Of a stretch of 64,000 bases of DNA, positions 54,461 to 64,000 are shown one piece after another; within the stretch, counting starts at the first letter, position 1; the number at the start of each line of letters is the position of its first letter. The stretch covers positions 17,070,931 through 17,134,930 of the forward strand of contig OZ020255.1 in the NCBI GenBank assembly GCA_963971285.1, in the 5' to 3' direction. The translations under genes and the position numbers were made by a program. The notes below the pieces were generated by a model. That model saw nothing but the letters and a program-made list of their open reading frames with translations. It was not told the DNA's origin and made no database searches. The DNA is from Astropecten irregularis (taxonomy: Eukaryota > Echinodermata > Asteroidea > Paxillosida > Astropectinidae).

Positions 54461-54702
54461 GGGGCCAATTTCATAGAGCTGCTTAGCACAAAAAACTGCT
54501 TAGCACAAAATGGCTTTGCCCAATAAAACAAACCACTGCTGAAAATTCAATTTGATATTCATGGTCAGCGAACAACGGTCAAAGAAGAATTGCAAGAAAT
54601 ACACAACACATGGAAATTTGGTTGTTAATCCTGTTTTTATTAAGGCAGAAATGTCATACTTAGGAAATTTTTTGTGCTAAGCAGCTCTATGAAATTGGTC
54701 CC
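54461..54702. mobile_element. MITE family F, intact copy 2
   Basis: GGGGCCAATTTCATAGAGCT and AGCTCTATGAAATTGGTCCC are the TIRs. The interior includes TTTGATATTCATGGTCAGCG and CAACACATGGAAATTTGGTT. Confidence 0.85.
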
Positions 54703-55800
54703 TGATAATAAACATTAGATACAATAATCATCCTGCTCTGAAATGTCGGTGTCAATAATTATATGCAGGGAAAGTACATTTAATCGGTAGCAATTTGAAG
54801 GTGACATTGGAGCAAAATTATGCAAGAGACAATAAAAATATAGGGAAATTATTTAGGGAATGATGATAATTTAATATTGAAGGAAAATTCAATTGAAGGT
54901 ATTTGTTGTAGATTAATTTGAAATGGTCTTAGTATTGTTAGGACTGTTGGTATTGATATTGGTCTGTTTATTATTTTTTATCATTGTTTTTACAATTATT
55001 TTGATTATTTACATTTTATATCATTTCCCTTCTCTTATACTTACATAAATAAGGAACATTATAATTTGTAGCATCGTATATTAAAACAGGATGAATAATT
55101 ATCAACTGCAATGTATTTACATTTAAATTTCGGGAAAAAAAAAATCTGATTTCTAGTCAGCCAGAATAAAATGGCGATTAATTTGCGGTCTACCGGTAGG
55201 AACCAAAGCGCAGGATAAGAACGGCAAGGGATTACATCTGCAACATTGTTGAAATATTTTTTATTTGTGTGGAGATGTGGAGTAGAGGACAATAGTAGCA
55301 CGCGTCGGTGACCAGGCAACGATGAATGAACACTACAGCGGTTACTGTATTATTATAACCATTTTCATATTAGTACTGTACGTGGATGGAGCTGCGTGTA
55401 TATATACTGTGTGGACGTGATGTCACTGCATTGCTTTGTACACGTCGGTAAAATGAAGACTGCTTTGCTTTGCTTGAACGCCTTGCAATGTGTTGTCATT
55501 CGCTGGTAGTAGACTAGGGTATACATGTGTTCATTGCCTGTTACAGTCACATGTACACAACCTGTTACCCAGTACTGAGCATGTGAGAGGGAGTTATTAT
55601 CTGGACGTGAATTAAGTCGACACGAGCTGTCGACTTGTCGGCTTGGACATTTTCTGGTGTGTTTGCATGATTTGGAAGGAGTGTGGACCTGTAGCCCAGT
55701 GTAAAGGACGGCTGGAGCTGTGACATTTTTAACATAAGCCGCTGTTTCGTCAAATACATGTTTATCAGCGTGACCGGTGGAATCGGTTGCCCGTACTAAC

Positions 55801-56680
55801 GCCGCAGTTTACCCGTCTGCGACTCCAAGGGAAGAGGGGTCTCGTCCTCGTGTTTTTGCCAGCATCAATCCTTCACGGCAGTTTGCTGCCTGTGTGATTT
55901 GAAGGAAAAGGAAAACTGTACTAGAAATCACCGGTGGGATTTGATGAATGGTGAGCATCTAGTACTGGAGCCAGCCCCCACCGTGTCCGGTCTTATGCGC
56001 GGTTATTGCTTCACCGTTCGCACCTTGCATTCAGCAGTGCCGTGGGATGGGGCGCATCTCATACGCAGTCGGCACAGATCACCGTTAAGTGTAATTGGCG
56101 ACAGGGATACCTCACTCGTAACCAGGACTCGGTGGAGCTTGTTGCGGTCGCTGTCGGTGGGCTGAGCTACAAGTTGGTGTCCTCCAGCTACTGTTGACAA
56201 CTCGGTCGCACAAACCATCTCCATGCACGCATGGATGTTATTCAACTAGTAGGCCTAGGCCCTATATTCGGGAGTAACAGTTAGTGAAAGTCCACCTCCA
56301 CTGCTCCAGGCATCAATACATCAAATCCAAACATTCAAGGATGATTGTTCATTTGGACGGGGACCGGGAACCTTGGAACGGCCAATCCTGGGCCTGAGCG
56401 ACTAGTGGGGTCCGAACTGTCATTACCTGCACCCGTGTTGTCAAGTGTGAACGGAGGATCAGGAGGGTCTTAACCAATACCCAACCACCCAGCAGTACAA
56501 GTAGGGCCTACCTTCAATTGTGTCAATCGGTCATTGAACGGTAGCATCACTGAACCCCCCTACCGGCCCCGTGACCAAACAAACATTATTATTGTTTCAT
56601 CGAGATCGGCCAGTCACAAACACCGTACCGAGGCTAACCAAGGCCGACCTATCGACCACCGTGCACAAACGCGCCTAGCT
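55801..56680 (+). other. Probable 5' leader of the right-edge gene
   Basis: GC content rises and repeats vanish over this stretch just before the candidate first coding exon. Several frames are open but short. Whether it is a single exon or has introns cannot be told. Confidence 0.35.
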
Positions 56681-56729
56681 ATGGAGTTGTGTACATGTTG
56701 TAAGTGGATCACGCTCGCCTTTTCACTGG
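56681..56729 (+). CDS. Candidate first coding exon of an unidentified membrane or secreted protein
   Basis: ATG at 56681 opens MELCTCCKWITLAFSLG, ending at the strong donor CTGG|GTAAGT in phase 1. A Cys-Cys-Lys followed by a hydrophobic run is what a tetraspanin first membrane helix or a signal peptide would show, but FN and other tetraspanin residues are missing, so the family is not assigned. No second exon could be found in the following 7.3 kb; the gene would continue past base 64000. Confidence 0.35.
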
Positions 56730-57045
56730 GTAAGTGCCAAATTCTTGTCCTTTATAATTAGTGTCAGTAATTACAAGTTTACGAGAAATATTGTGAGTTT
56801 AATAGTTGTCTGTATTTAGCATTTGCAATGGCGTGTGGATATTTATTGGCCGATAATCTCGTATTGTATTACTTCCTCATTAAACCCACCGTAATAATAG
56901 TGTCATATGAACCAAGTCATTGAGGTTTCAGTTCCCCATGATCAAACCATGGAAGTTATGATAAGCCTACTTTATAGTTGTAAGTATACTTGTCAGTCAT
57001 CGCTACCAATCGCTACAATAATACTTTGCCAATCTGTTATCACAA

Positions 57046-57263
57046 ATTCACGGAGCTGCTAAGCACAAAAAAATTGCTTAGCACAAAAATGTCTTGCGAT
57101 TTAATAATTTCCATTTTGATATTCATGGTCAGCGAACAACAGCCAAAGAACAATCGCACGTTATACACAACACATGGAAATTTGGTGTTTAATCCTGTTT
57201 TTATGTTAAGAAATGTCATGGTTAGTAAATGTTTGTGCTAAGCAGGGCTGTGAAATTGTCCCC
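57046..57263. mobile_element. MITE family F, copy 3
   Basis: It runs from TTCACGGAGCTGCTAAGCAC to GCAGGGCTGTGAAATTGTCC, with the family interior. Confidence 0.7.
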
Positions 57264-57835
57264 TGACCCCAGTTTATTCCCAAGCAGTAATATCTATATC
57301 CTGTTTCCAATAATCGGTCTTGTATACATAAAATCAGCAACCGAATCGCACAAATCATTGTTCGTGGATTATTGAACAGAGCTCCAGTTCTCTATTTCTG
57401 AAAAACATGGCAACCAGACATTTATAAAAGCATTTCCCATTACGTGTCTACCACACACAGCATGCAGTGCTTGCTTGCCTATTATACAATGCACAGTTAT
57501 GCTATACACCGTTATTTCCTGGATCCGAACTTGAAGTTGAACTGTCCGACCGTGCATAAGTAACTGACGCACCATTCACAAGGACCAGTTAAAAATAACA
57601 AGTGCATACAACGTGCACAATGCTTGTGGCATTATTTCAATGTACACAGCTATACGGTCCACTTTATTTGCCATGACCTGTCGAACAGGAAACAATATAA
57701 TACCATTCCCAGTTTCACTTCTCTTCTTTTTATACTAATGCTGCTATTATATTATGTAATGATATTCCCCTCACACCCAACGTGTTGATTCTGCCGACGA
57801 TATTAACGCAAGACACCAAATCAAGTTCCCTTTAA

Positions 57836-58192
57836 TTAAAGGTAAGTACAGGATTGGTAGCATATCCAAACCAGAAATGTTCACAGATTTACGTATAACT
57901 TTCAGGATATGAAGATGGTGCTGGTAGAAATATACCGTTCAAATGTTTCCGCCTGAAATGGTGTATTTATTCAGAAATTTGTAAATTAACAAGCGAAAAC
58001 AGTTTTGATCTCGGGGGAAGATCAAAACCATTCTTTTATGTTTTATAAGAACAATTGAGGCTGGTTTTCGCTATTTTCAGATGTCCGATTGAGTTAAAAT
58101 GTTCACAGGTTTATAATTTCATGCACTTGCTGGATCATACAAAGTGTGAGTGCTGTTCTGTGACCTTTACCAATTATGTATTATACCTTTTA
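57836..58192. mobile_element. MITE family B, copy 3
   Basis: AAAGGTAAGTACAGGATTGG and CAATTATGTATTATACCTTT are the ends. The interior has AGTTTTGATCTCGGGG and the inverse AGATCAAAACC. Confidence 0.75.
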
Positions 58193-58623
58193 CAATGATA
58201 ATGTTATATTCAAATCAGTCAGTCGGCATCTCTTCAACAAGTAAATGAAATGCAGCATGCATCCTTTATACTTTTAATACGGAAATGGGACATTTTGCCT
58301 TTCATGGTTTGAACACCTGCTTGATAAAATCTAGTTCAGTCAGACATGAAATATTCATATGGACTTATTTCTTGTTTACGATCAAAGCCGAGGAACCTCT
58401 TTTTGCGTGCCTACAGCGGCTTAACGGATGAGAATATTATTCATGAGTACATTTTCTCTGGGATAGACAAAAACAAGAAGACAAAATGCTTCTTCCGGGA
58501 TCGGCAGATTAAAGCTATACCCATCCCACTTTTGGCATAAAAGAACCATTTTGTCAGACAAGGGCTGTTTTCTTTTTCATCTGTGTTTTAATGCTTACCT
58601 AGGGTAATATTGTCGACATCACT

Positions 58624-58977
58624 TAAAGGTATAATACATTATTGGTAAAGGTGACAGAACAGCACTCACACTTTGTCTAATCCAGCATACATGAAATTAT
58701 AAGCCTGTCAAAACATGAGCTCAATCGGATATCTGAGTCACAAGAAAATAGCGAAATCGTGACTCCCTTATTGTTATGAAACATAAAGAATGGTTTTGAT
58801 CTTACCCCGAGATCAAAACTGTCTTTGTTTTACTAATTTCTGGATAAATACACCATTTCGGGCGGAACTATTTTAACTGTATGTTTCTACCATCACCATC
58901 TTCATATCCTGAAAGTTATACGTTTATCTGTGATCATTTCTGTTTGGGTATGTTACCAATCCTGTGCTGTACCTTTA
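58624..58977. mobile_element. MITE family B, copy 4 (opposite orientation)
   Basis: TAAAGGTATAATACATTATT starts it and CCAATCCTGTGCTGTACCTT ends it. It is inverted relative to copy 3, 430 bp away. Confidence 0.75.
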
Positions 58978-59521
58978 AAGTTCAAGCAGTGATGGAATGG
59001 CTTAGTAGTGGTATTATCAGAAAGCTCTCTCCTTACAGCCAATTAGCTATTAAAGGAATTCCCAGTTCCCTCTTTTCCAATACGAGATATTTGTTTACGT
59101 AAAGACTACAACGATTACACCGCCTTTTACATCCTACATAATTGGAGAGCACCGCACAAATCCGCCTGCAATATCAATTTATACATCTGTTTTCTACATT
59201 TGGTTGAGCGGAGATCATTGCCCTGTATATATAATACTACAGCTTTCCGTTGGTCCGTATACGTTCATTCATGGAAAACTTGTCTTTATACGCTATTCGA
59301 AAGCCGTGATGCGTCAACTTTCTGATATCAATTTAGTTTTACGGTTGTGGATTTTCTTTACACCTGACAAAAAGGTTGCAAACACCTTTATTTGGTATTG
59401 AACCGCCGACCTCTGCTGTGGGTTATGTGTGTGTAAAGTGGGTGAGATTCAGTTGAATGAAAATGTGGATGTAACGACTCGGGTATCATATTTTTGAAGT
59501 ACTGATTTGTTTGTTACACCA

Positions 59522-59665
59522 GGGGTCGATTTCACCAAACTCATCGTAACTTACTATCACTCATATGACATGTGATTCAATTGCAGCCATAGTCCCCCTT
59601 ACGATGGATTATCCTTCGTAAATCGAGTTGCGATCGATCGTATAGGGCTTCGTGAAATCAACCCC
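59522..59665. mobile_element. Palindromic MITE, family E, copy 7
   Basis: GGGGTCGATTTCACCAAACT at the left and GCTTCGTGAAATCAACCCC at the right. Confidence 0.7.
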
Positions 59666-59824
59666 AGATATAATGTATCCGACGGGTAAAGCGTTAAGAG
59701 TATCAGTTTTTTGTACCAGATCAAGACTTTATCAGACTTAATATGTTACTGGTGAAGCCCTATTGCTCCAAATGGTATACCAGCGCGGTTGTCAGGAAGG
59801 CATCCGGTTTCAAAATCTGAATTG

Positions 59825-60172
59825 TAAAGGTAGTATCATACTTTGGTAAGAAACCAAAACAGAAATGTTCACAGATTTACGTATAACTTATAGGGTATGA
59901 AGATGGTGGTGGCAGAAACATACCGTTACATTTTTTTCCGCCTGAAATGGTGTTTTTATCCAGAAATTAGTAAAACAACGACCGAAAATATTTTTGATCT
60001 TTTAAAATAAAAGACTTAAGAAATACTATGGCAGTTTTTCACTGTTTTCTCAAAAAGTGGGCACCGTATGGGACTGAAATTTTCACAGATGACTGTTACT
60101 GTATCTTCCTTGATATTTTTGCTCACGAATCTGTATTTCTTTGACAAAAAACAAAGTATGATACTACCTTTA
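59825..60172. mobile_element. MITE family A, rightmost copy
   Basis: TAAAGGTAGTATCATACTTT and AAAGTATGATACTACCTTTA are perfect inverted ends, TA-flanked. This is the best-preserved copy. Confidence 0.8.
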
Positions 60173-60281
60173 AAGAAAAATAATCTTTACCTTAAATTTT
60201 GACACAGTTTTCAAGGGAATACATGTGTGGTTGGACACTGCCAGCAATGAATGCTCAAAGGATTCCCTTTAGCATAGACCA

Positions 60282-60526
60282 GGGCCAATTTCATAAGACT
60301 GTTAAGCACAAAAAGTTGCTTAGCACAAAAATGTCTCGCCCAATAAAACAAACCACCGTTGAAAATTCCATTTGATATTCATGGTCAACGAACAACAGCC
60401 AAAGGAAAATCACAAGTGATACACAACACATGGACATTATTTTGGTTGTTAACCCTGTTTTTATTAAGACAGAAATATCATGCTTAGCAATTTTTTTTTG
60501 CTTAACAGTTTTATGAAATTGGCCCC
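60282..60526. mobile_element. MITE family F, copy 4
   Basis: GGGCCAATTTCATAAGACTG and CAGTTTTATGAAATTGGCCC are the ends. Confidence 0.8.
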
Positions 60527-61886
60527 TGGTTGCTTTCAAGTCGCCTGTAAATTGGCTTCAATAGATAAGGCGCGACCGATCTTAGCGTGTATGTATAAGT
60601 GCCGCGCGGTGCATGCTCATGTGCTTTTGCTTTCATCCTAGATGGATTGTCAAACACACTATATACCTCATGTGATTGCTCATTTTTTTTTCTCGACTTC
60701 TTGACTCCGAGTCAACACATCTTCTCTCCTAGAGTAAATTTGCTTTGCCATCGTACGGACCCCCATTGCCTTGACGATATATAGCATTTAGATGGGAGAA
60801 TTAAACGGGAATAATTAAGCCCATGCCAGTTTAAGTGCACGTTTTACCGTATATATACACGCCGTGGGGAACCATTGGAATAATTTAATGTATTATAATG
60901 ATGTCCGTTGTTGTACTCCGTATTGTACAGCGGCCATCTTTCTATAGGCATAATCAAATATAAATTATCATTTATGAAACAAAATGATCGACCTCGTCTA
61001 TGATAGATATTCGAGACTTGCCCTTTTTTATGTCTTTGCTGTGGAAAGTTAGGCCCTATAGCCTGTTGTTATTATTGTTGTTTTTGCATTTTGACCTGCC
61101 TTTTTCAATTAAGTTTCATCTTTGTTGATTAGGTACCTCAAGTAGGGGTCGTGATCACTATTGCGGTTGTAGCTTTAAGTAGCGGGTGAGTTATCAGCTA
61201 TGCCCGATGGCTTTACAATTTCCTAACCATTCTATACGCTAAGATTGTGACAAAACCCATGGTCGACTTGAGCAGAGTGTAGGCCTACATTGTCAAAGTT
61301 CGGTAACGTTTTCGGTAACGTGTTGCCCAGGTACCTTGTTGCTGAAAATGTTGTCGTTGTACCGTGCAAAACGAGTTGGGTTACATGTCGGGTAACATGT
61401 GAAATAAATATTATTATGTCAAGTAATTTCAGGATCATATATAGTTGTAACAAATAAAGCGAGGTTTGTTGAGTATTGAACATCCTCTTTAACGTCAGTT
61501 TATGGAAAGAGTTGTGAGTGAAAGTCGAATAAATAACACGCGGTGGCTCAATAACTCACAATCAGAGATCCCATTCCATCCCGAGGCACACAGAATGAAA
61601 CGGAACCAAATCCTTACCTCTTACCCCGAATCCCCTTGAATCGTGTGGGGCGTGACACCCCTGAGGCGCCCACAAGTGGCGCACAATAATATTATTGAAC
61701 TGAGAACATGACAATTTTAGGCCATACAGGCGGAGGTTATTAGATGTTGAACATTAATCATTTTTGTGTTAAGGACTGGGGAAACTGGGCCTTTGGACTT
61801 TGAGGGATTCATCAAGCTTTGTGGTATACAGATAAACAGACACGACGTGTGTCTTGGACATTTTTGTTGGCTATACACTTTTTATA

Positions 61887-62322
61887 CAGGGTGTCCCAAA
61901 AAACACAACACTGTCGAGAACTATTATATAAACATTAAACTGTTTATAACTTCAAGATTCAGATATGTGATACAGCCATGTCTGGGCTATCACCATGTAG
62001 AATTTGAGCAAAATTTGACTACAATTGAGTGAAAAAACTAAGACTGAATCACCTAACCTCAAAACCCGATTTTCATTTTTCTTTCATACACATTATGTGC
62101 GTATTGACCACTATGCGTTTTATCCTTGCAAATTTGTCTTTAGGAAGTATACTCTTTCAATTGGTCATATTTTCACCAATTTCAGTCCCAATATGCTTAA
62201 ATTCTACATGGTGATAGCCAAGACATGGTGGTATCACATATCTGAATCTTGAAGTGATAAACAGTTTTATTTTAACAAAATGGGTTCCGACAGAGTGTTG
62301 CGTTTTTTTCTGGGACACCCTG
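61887..62322. mobile_element. Mariner-type MITE, family D, copy 2
   Basis: CAGGGTGTCCCAAAAAACAC and TTTTTTTCTGGGACACCCTG are TIRs between TA dinucleotides. The body is inverted internally. Confidence 0.8.
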
Positions 62323-62561
62323 TATAGGGATGGTAACATGAAAGCAATTACAATTCAACCGCTAACTATTTCATTCAAATGACGCGAGGGCCTCTCTATC
62401 TACTCCGGGTGCTTATCTTCTTCTACTTGAAAACCTTTTAGGTTCTGTGAGGAAATCGCTTAGTCCATTTGCATCAGTAGATGATTATTGTACCAATTTC
62501 ACACCGGAGTTGGCTTGCATTTTGTCATAAGTGAGAATAGGCATTGGGCATTCGGCTGTTA

Positions 62562-62919
62562 TGATTGGTAAAGGTCACAGAACAGCACTCATACTTTGCC
62601 AGATCCAGCATGTGCATGAAATGATAAAACTGTGAGAATTTTTAGCTCAATCGGACATCTGAGTCACGAGAAAATTGCGAGAACCTGACTTAATTTGTTT
62701 TATAAAACATGAAAAATGGTTTTCATCTTACCCCGAGATCAAAACTGTTTTCGGTCTTTGTTTGACTATATTTCTGGATATGTACACCATTTCAGGCGGA
62801 GATTTTTTAACGGTACGTTTCTACCAGTACCGTCTTCATAAAATTATCATGAATGCAATACGTAAATCTGTGAACATTTTCTGTTTGGATATGTATACCA
62901 ATCCTGTAGTGTACCTTTA
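62562..62919. mobile_element. MITE family B, copy 5 (left end truncated)
   Basis: It begins at ATTGGTAAAGGTCACAGAAC and ends CCAATCCTGTAGTGTACCTT. The core with TTACCCCGAGATCAAAACTG is present. Confidence 0.65.
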
Positions 62920-64000
62920 AAGTGATGGAAGTTTCACGCAAATTTGTGTTTTGAAATCGCCATAATGTCGGATGTCGTTGCGAACAAAACTTCACACTAT
63001 TTGAAATTCAGATTCTTTCCATTTCATGACGGATTTGTCAAGAGCATTGGCCACGAGTGACGAAAGCTATAGTGCGTATACTATACGTCACAAGTTCAAT
63101 GCACAGGACATTACAGTGCAAGCTAAAGAACTACGAACTCTTTCAGGACAGTATGCACTACAAGACTTTGACACTAATCAATATGGCATCCCATGCTGTA
63201 TATGTCTTCATATGTGCGCTTCTTTACTAGCATGCATGTTCGTATACCCTCCAACCAGTACAATGATCCCAAACTGTGATATTTCATTTTATTTGAGCAG
63301 CCACAACAACTCGGCCTCAGCCCGTTTCCCCAGCGTCCATTGAGTCGAGTTGTCCAATCGCACAAATCAAGAATAAATGCACCACTTTGATGCGGCTGCC
63401 TTAGAGTCAGGTGTTCGCGTTTTCTCCTACCATGATTGACATTTCAAGGCATGCTGTAGGGATGTGTCAACAGAATGTTGCATTTTCAGTTACTTACTAC
63501 AAGTCAGGCCAATGGATGACACATTCGGGCGTTTTCTGACTAATTTCGCGATTCCGGATCGAGATTTTATCAGTCTATTTCAGCTGGGGATGCACAAGAT
63601 TGTTCCCTAAAGGAAAGACTCCCGTGGAATCGTATGATAACGCCTGGTGCGCTGACTGCGTTTGAGTTTTGATAATATTATTCTTTCTCTTCTAATTATC
63701 TGTTTTCTTGGGATCATATTGCTCAGGCGTTTCCTTGTGAAACTGAACGCGGTGCTGGTCGAATTTTTCGCTTGGTTTGTTGGCCTGCATATTCGAGAAA
63801 AAAATGATAACGCCTGGTGCGCTGACTGCGTTTGATGTTTGTTGAATAAAAATAGTAACAGGGCCATTCCACGGTAACGTATACGTTACCTCTTAAGAGT
63901 GACTTTGACCTATTCCTTGATCAATCATTCTTGAAAGACTCCAATTTAAAAAGGTTTTATTGGAATCAGCAAGTAAACCACTTATGGTTCCTTGAAATGC

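Larger units (their letters stand above)
50977..55800. other. Intergenic region upstream of the mucin gene
   Basis: It should hold the mucin promoter just right of 50976, and it lies between two genes that point away from each other. Recognised contents are a SINE (51659-51942), family-F MITEs (52301-52541 and 54461-54702), a foldback arm (52595-52705), and poly-A/poly-C tracts at 52908-52990. The frames here do not look coding. Confidence 0.5.
56730..64000. other. Long intron or intergenic stretch to the window end
   Basis: No exon with supported coding content was found. MITE copies fill much of it: F at 57046-57263, B at 57836-58192, 58624-58977 and 62562-62919, E at 59522-59665, A at 59825-60172, F at 60282-60526 and D at 61887-62322. 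Near 63640 and 63808 a 30-bp segment (GATAACGCCTGGTGCGCTGA...) is repeated. Confidence 0.5.

Noticed and set aside
58346..58540. 64-aa frame
   Set aside because: It has no recognisable motif, lies between MITE copies, and has no splice sites in phase with the candidate exon at 56681.

Overview
The window looks like nuclear DNA from an invertebrate deuterostome, most likely an echinoderm. This is an inference. It rests on intron-rich genes with GT-AG junctions, on proteins that align in reading with INO80C, DUSP19 and GALNT families, on long AT-rich introns, and on many small terminal-inverted-repeat (TIR) elements. I had no search tool, so the species is open. All exon models below were joined by hand, by matching splice phase and reading frame.

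Layout from left to right. (1) Bases 471-2816, minus strand: the first two coding exons of a polypeptide GalNAc-transferase; the catalytic exons lie beyond base 1. (2) Bases 6585-9107, minus strand: a complete five-exon INO80C (IES6-like) gene. (3) Bases 9895-11123, plus strand: a complete three-exon DUSP19 gene, head-to-head with INO80C across 787 bp. A 33-bp palindromic minisatellite follows its stop codon. (4) Bases 13419-23029, plus strand: a complete ten-exon GalNAc-transferase of 746 aa with GT-A and ricin-lectin regions. (5) Bases 23030-31092: about 8 kb with no gene I can support, full of repeats. (6) Bases 31093-50976, minus strand: a ten-exon gene for a transmembrane mucin of about 2,727 aa. 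It encodes a signal peptide, a huge Thr-rich array of 8-residue repeats, two EGF modules, a SEA domain with a G-S cleavage motif, a third EGF module, one membrane helix and a cytoplasmic tail. (7) Bases 55800-56729, plus strand: a probable 5' leader and first coding exon of an unidentified gene. The rest, to 64000, is intron-like or intergenic.

The most notable object is the transmembrane mucin. It resembles vertebrate EGF-SEA-EGF membrane mucins in domain logic, but its mucin domain is one 6.9-kb exon built from about 277 copies of a 24-bp unit. Two GalNAc-transferases, enzymes that start mucin-type O-glycosylation on Ser/Thr, lie in the same 50 kb. A functional link is only an inference.

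Mobile DNA is dense. I see at least three small TIR families that start AAGG and sit between TA dinucleotides, a palindromic family of about 145 bp, a family with GGGGCCAATTTCAT ends, two copies of a CAGGGTGTCCC family, tRNA-derived SINEs, foldback elements, and a young internally deleted Ty3-type LTR retrotransposon with identical 213-bp LTRs. Several are nested, or abut exons or promoters.
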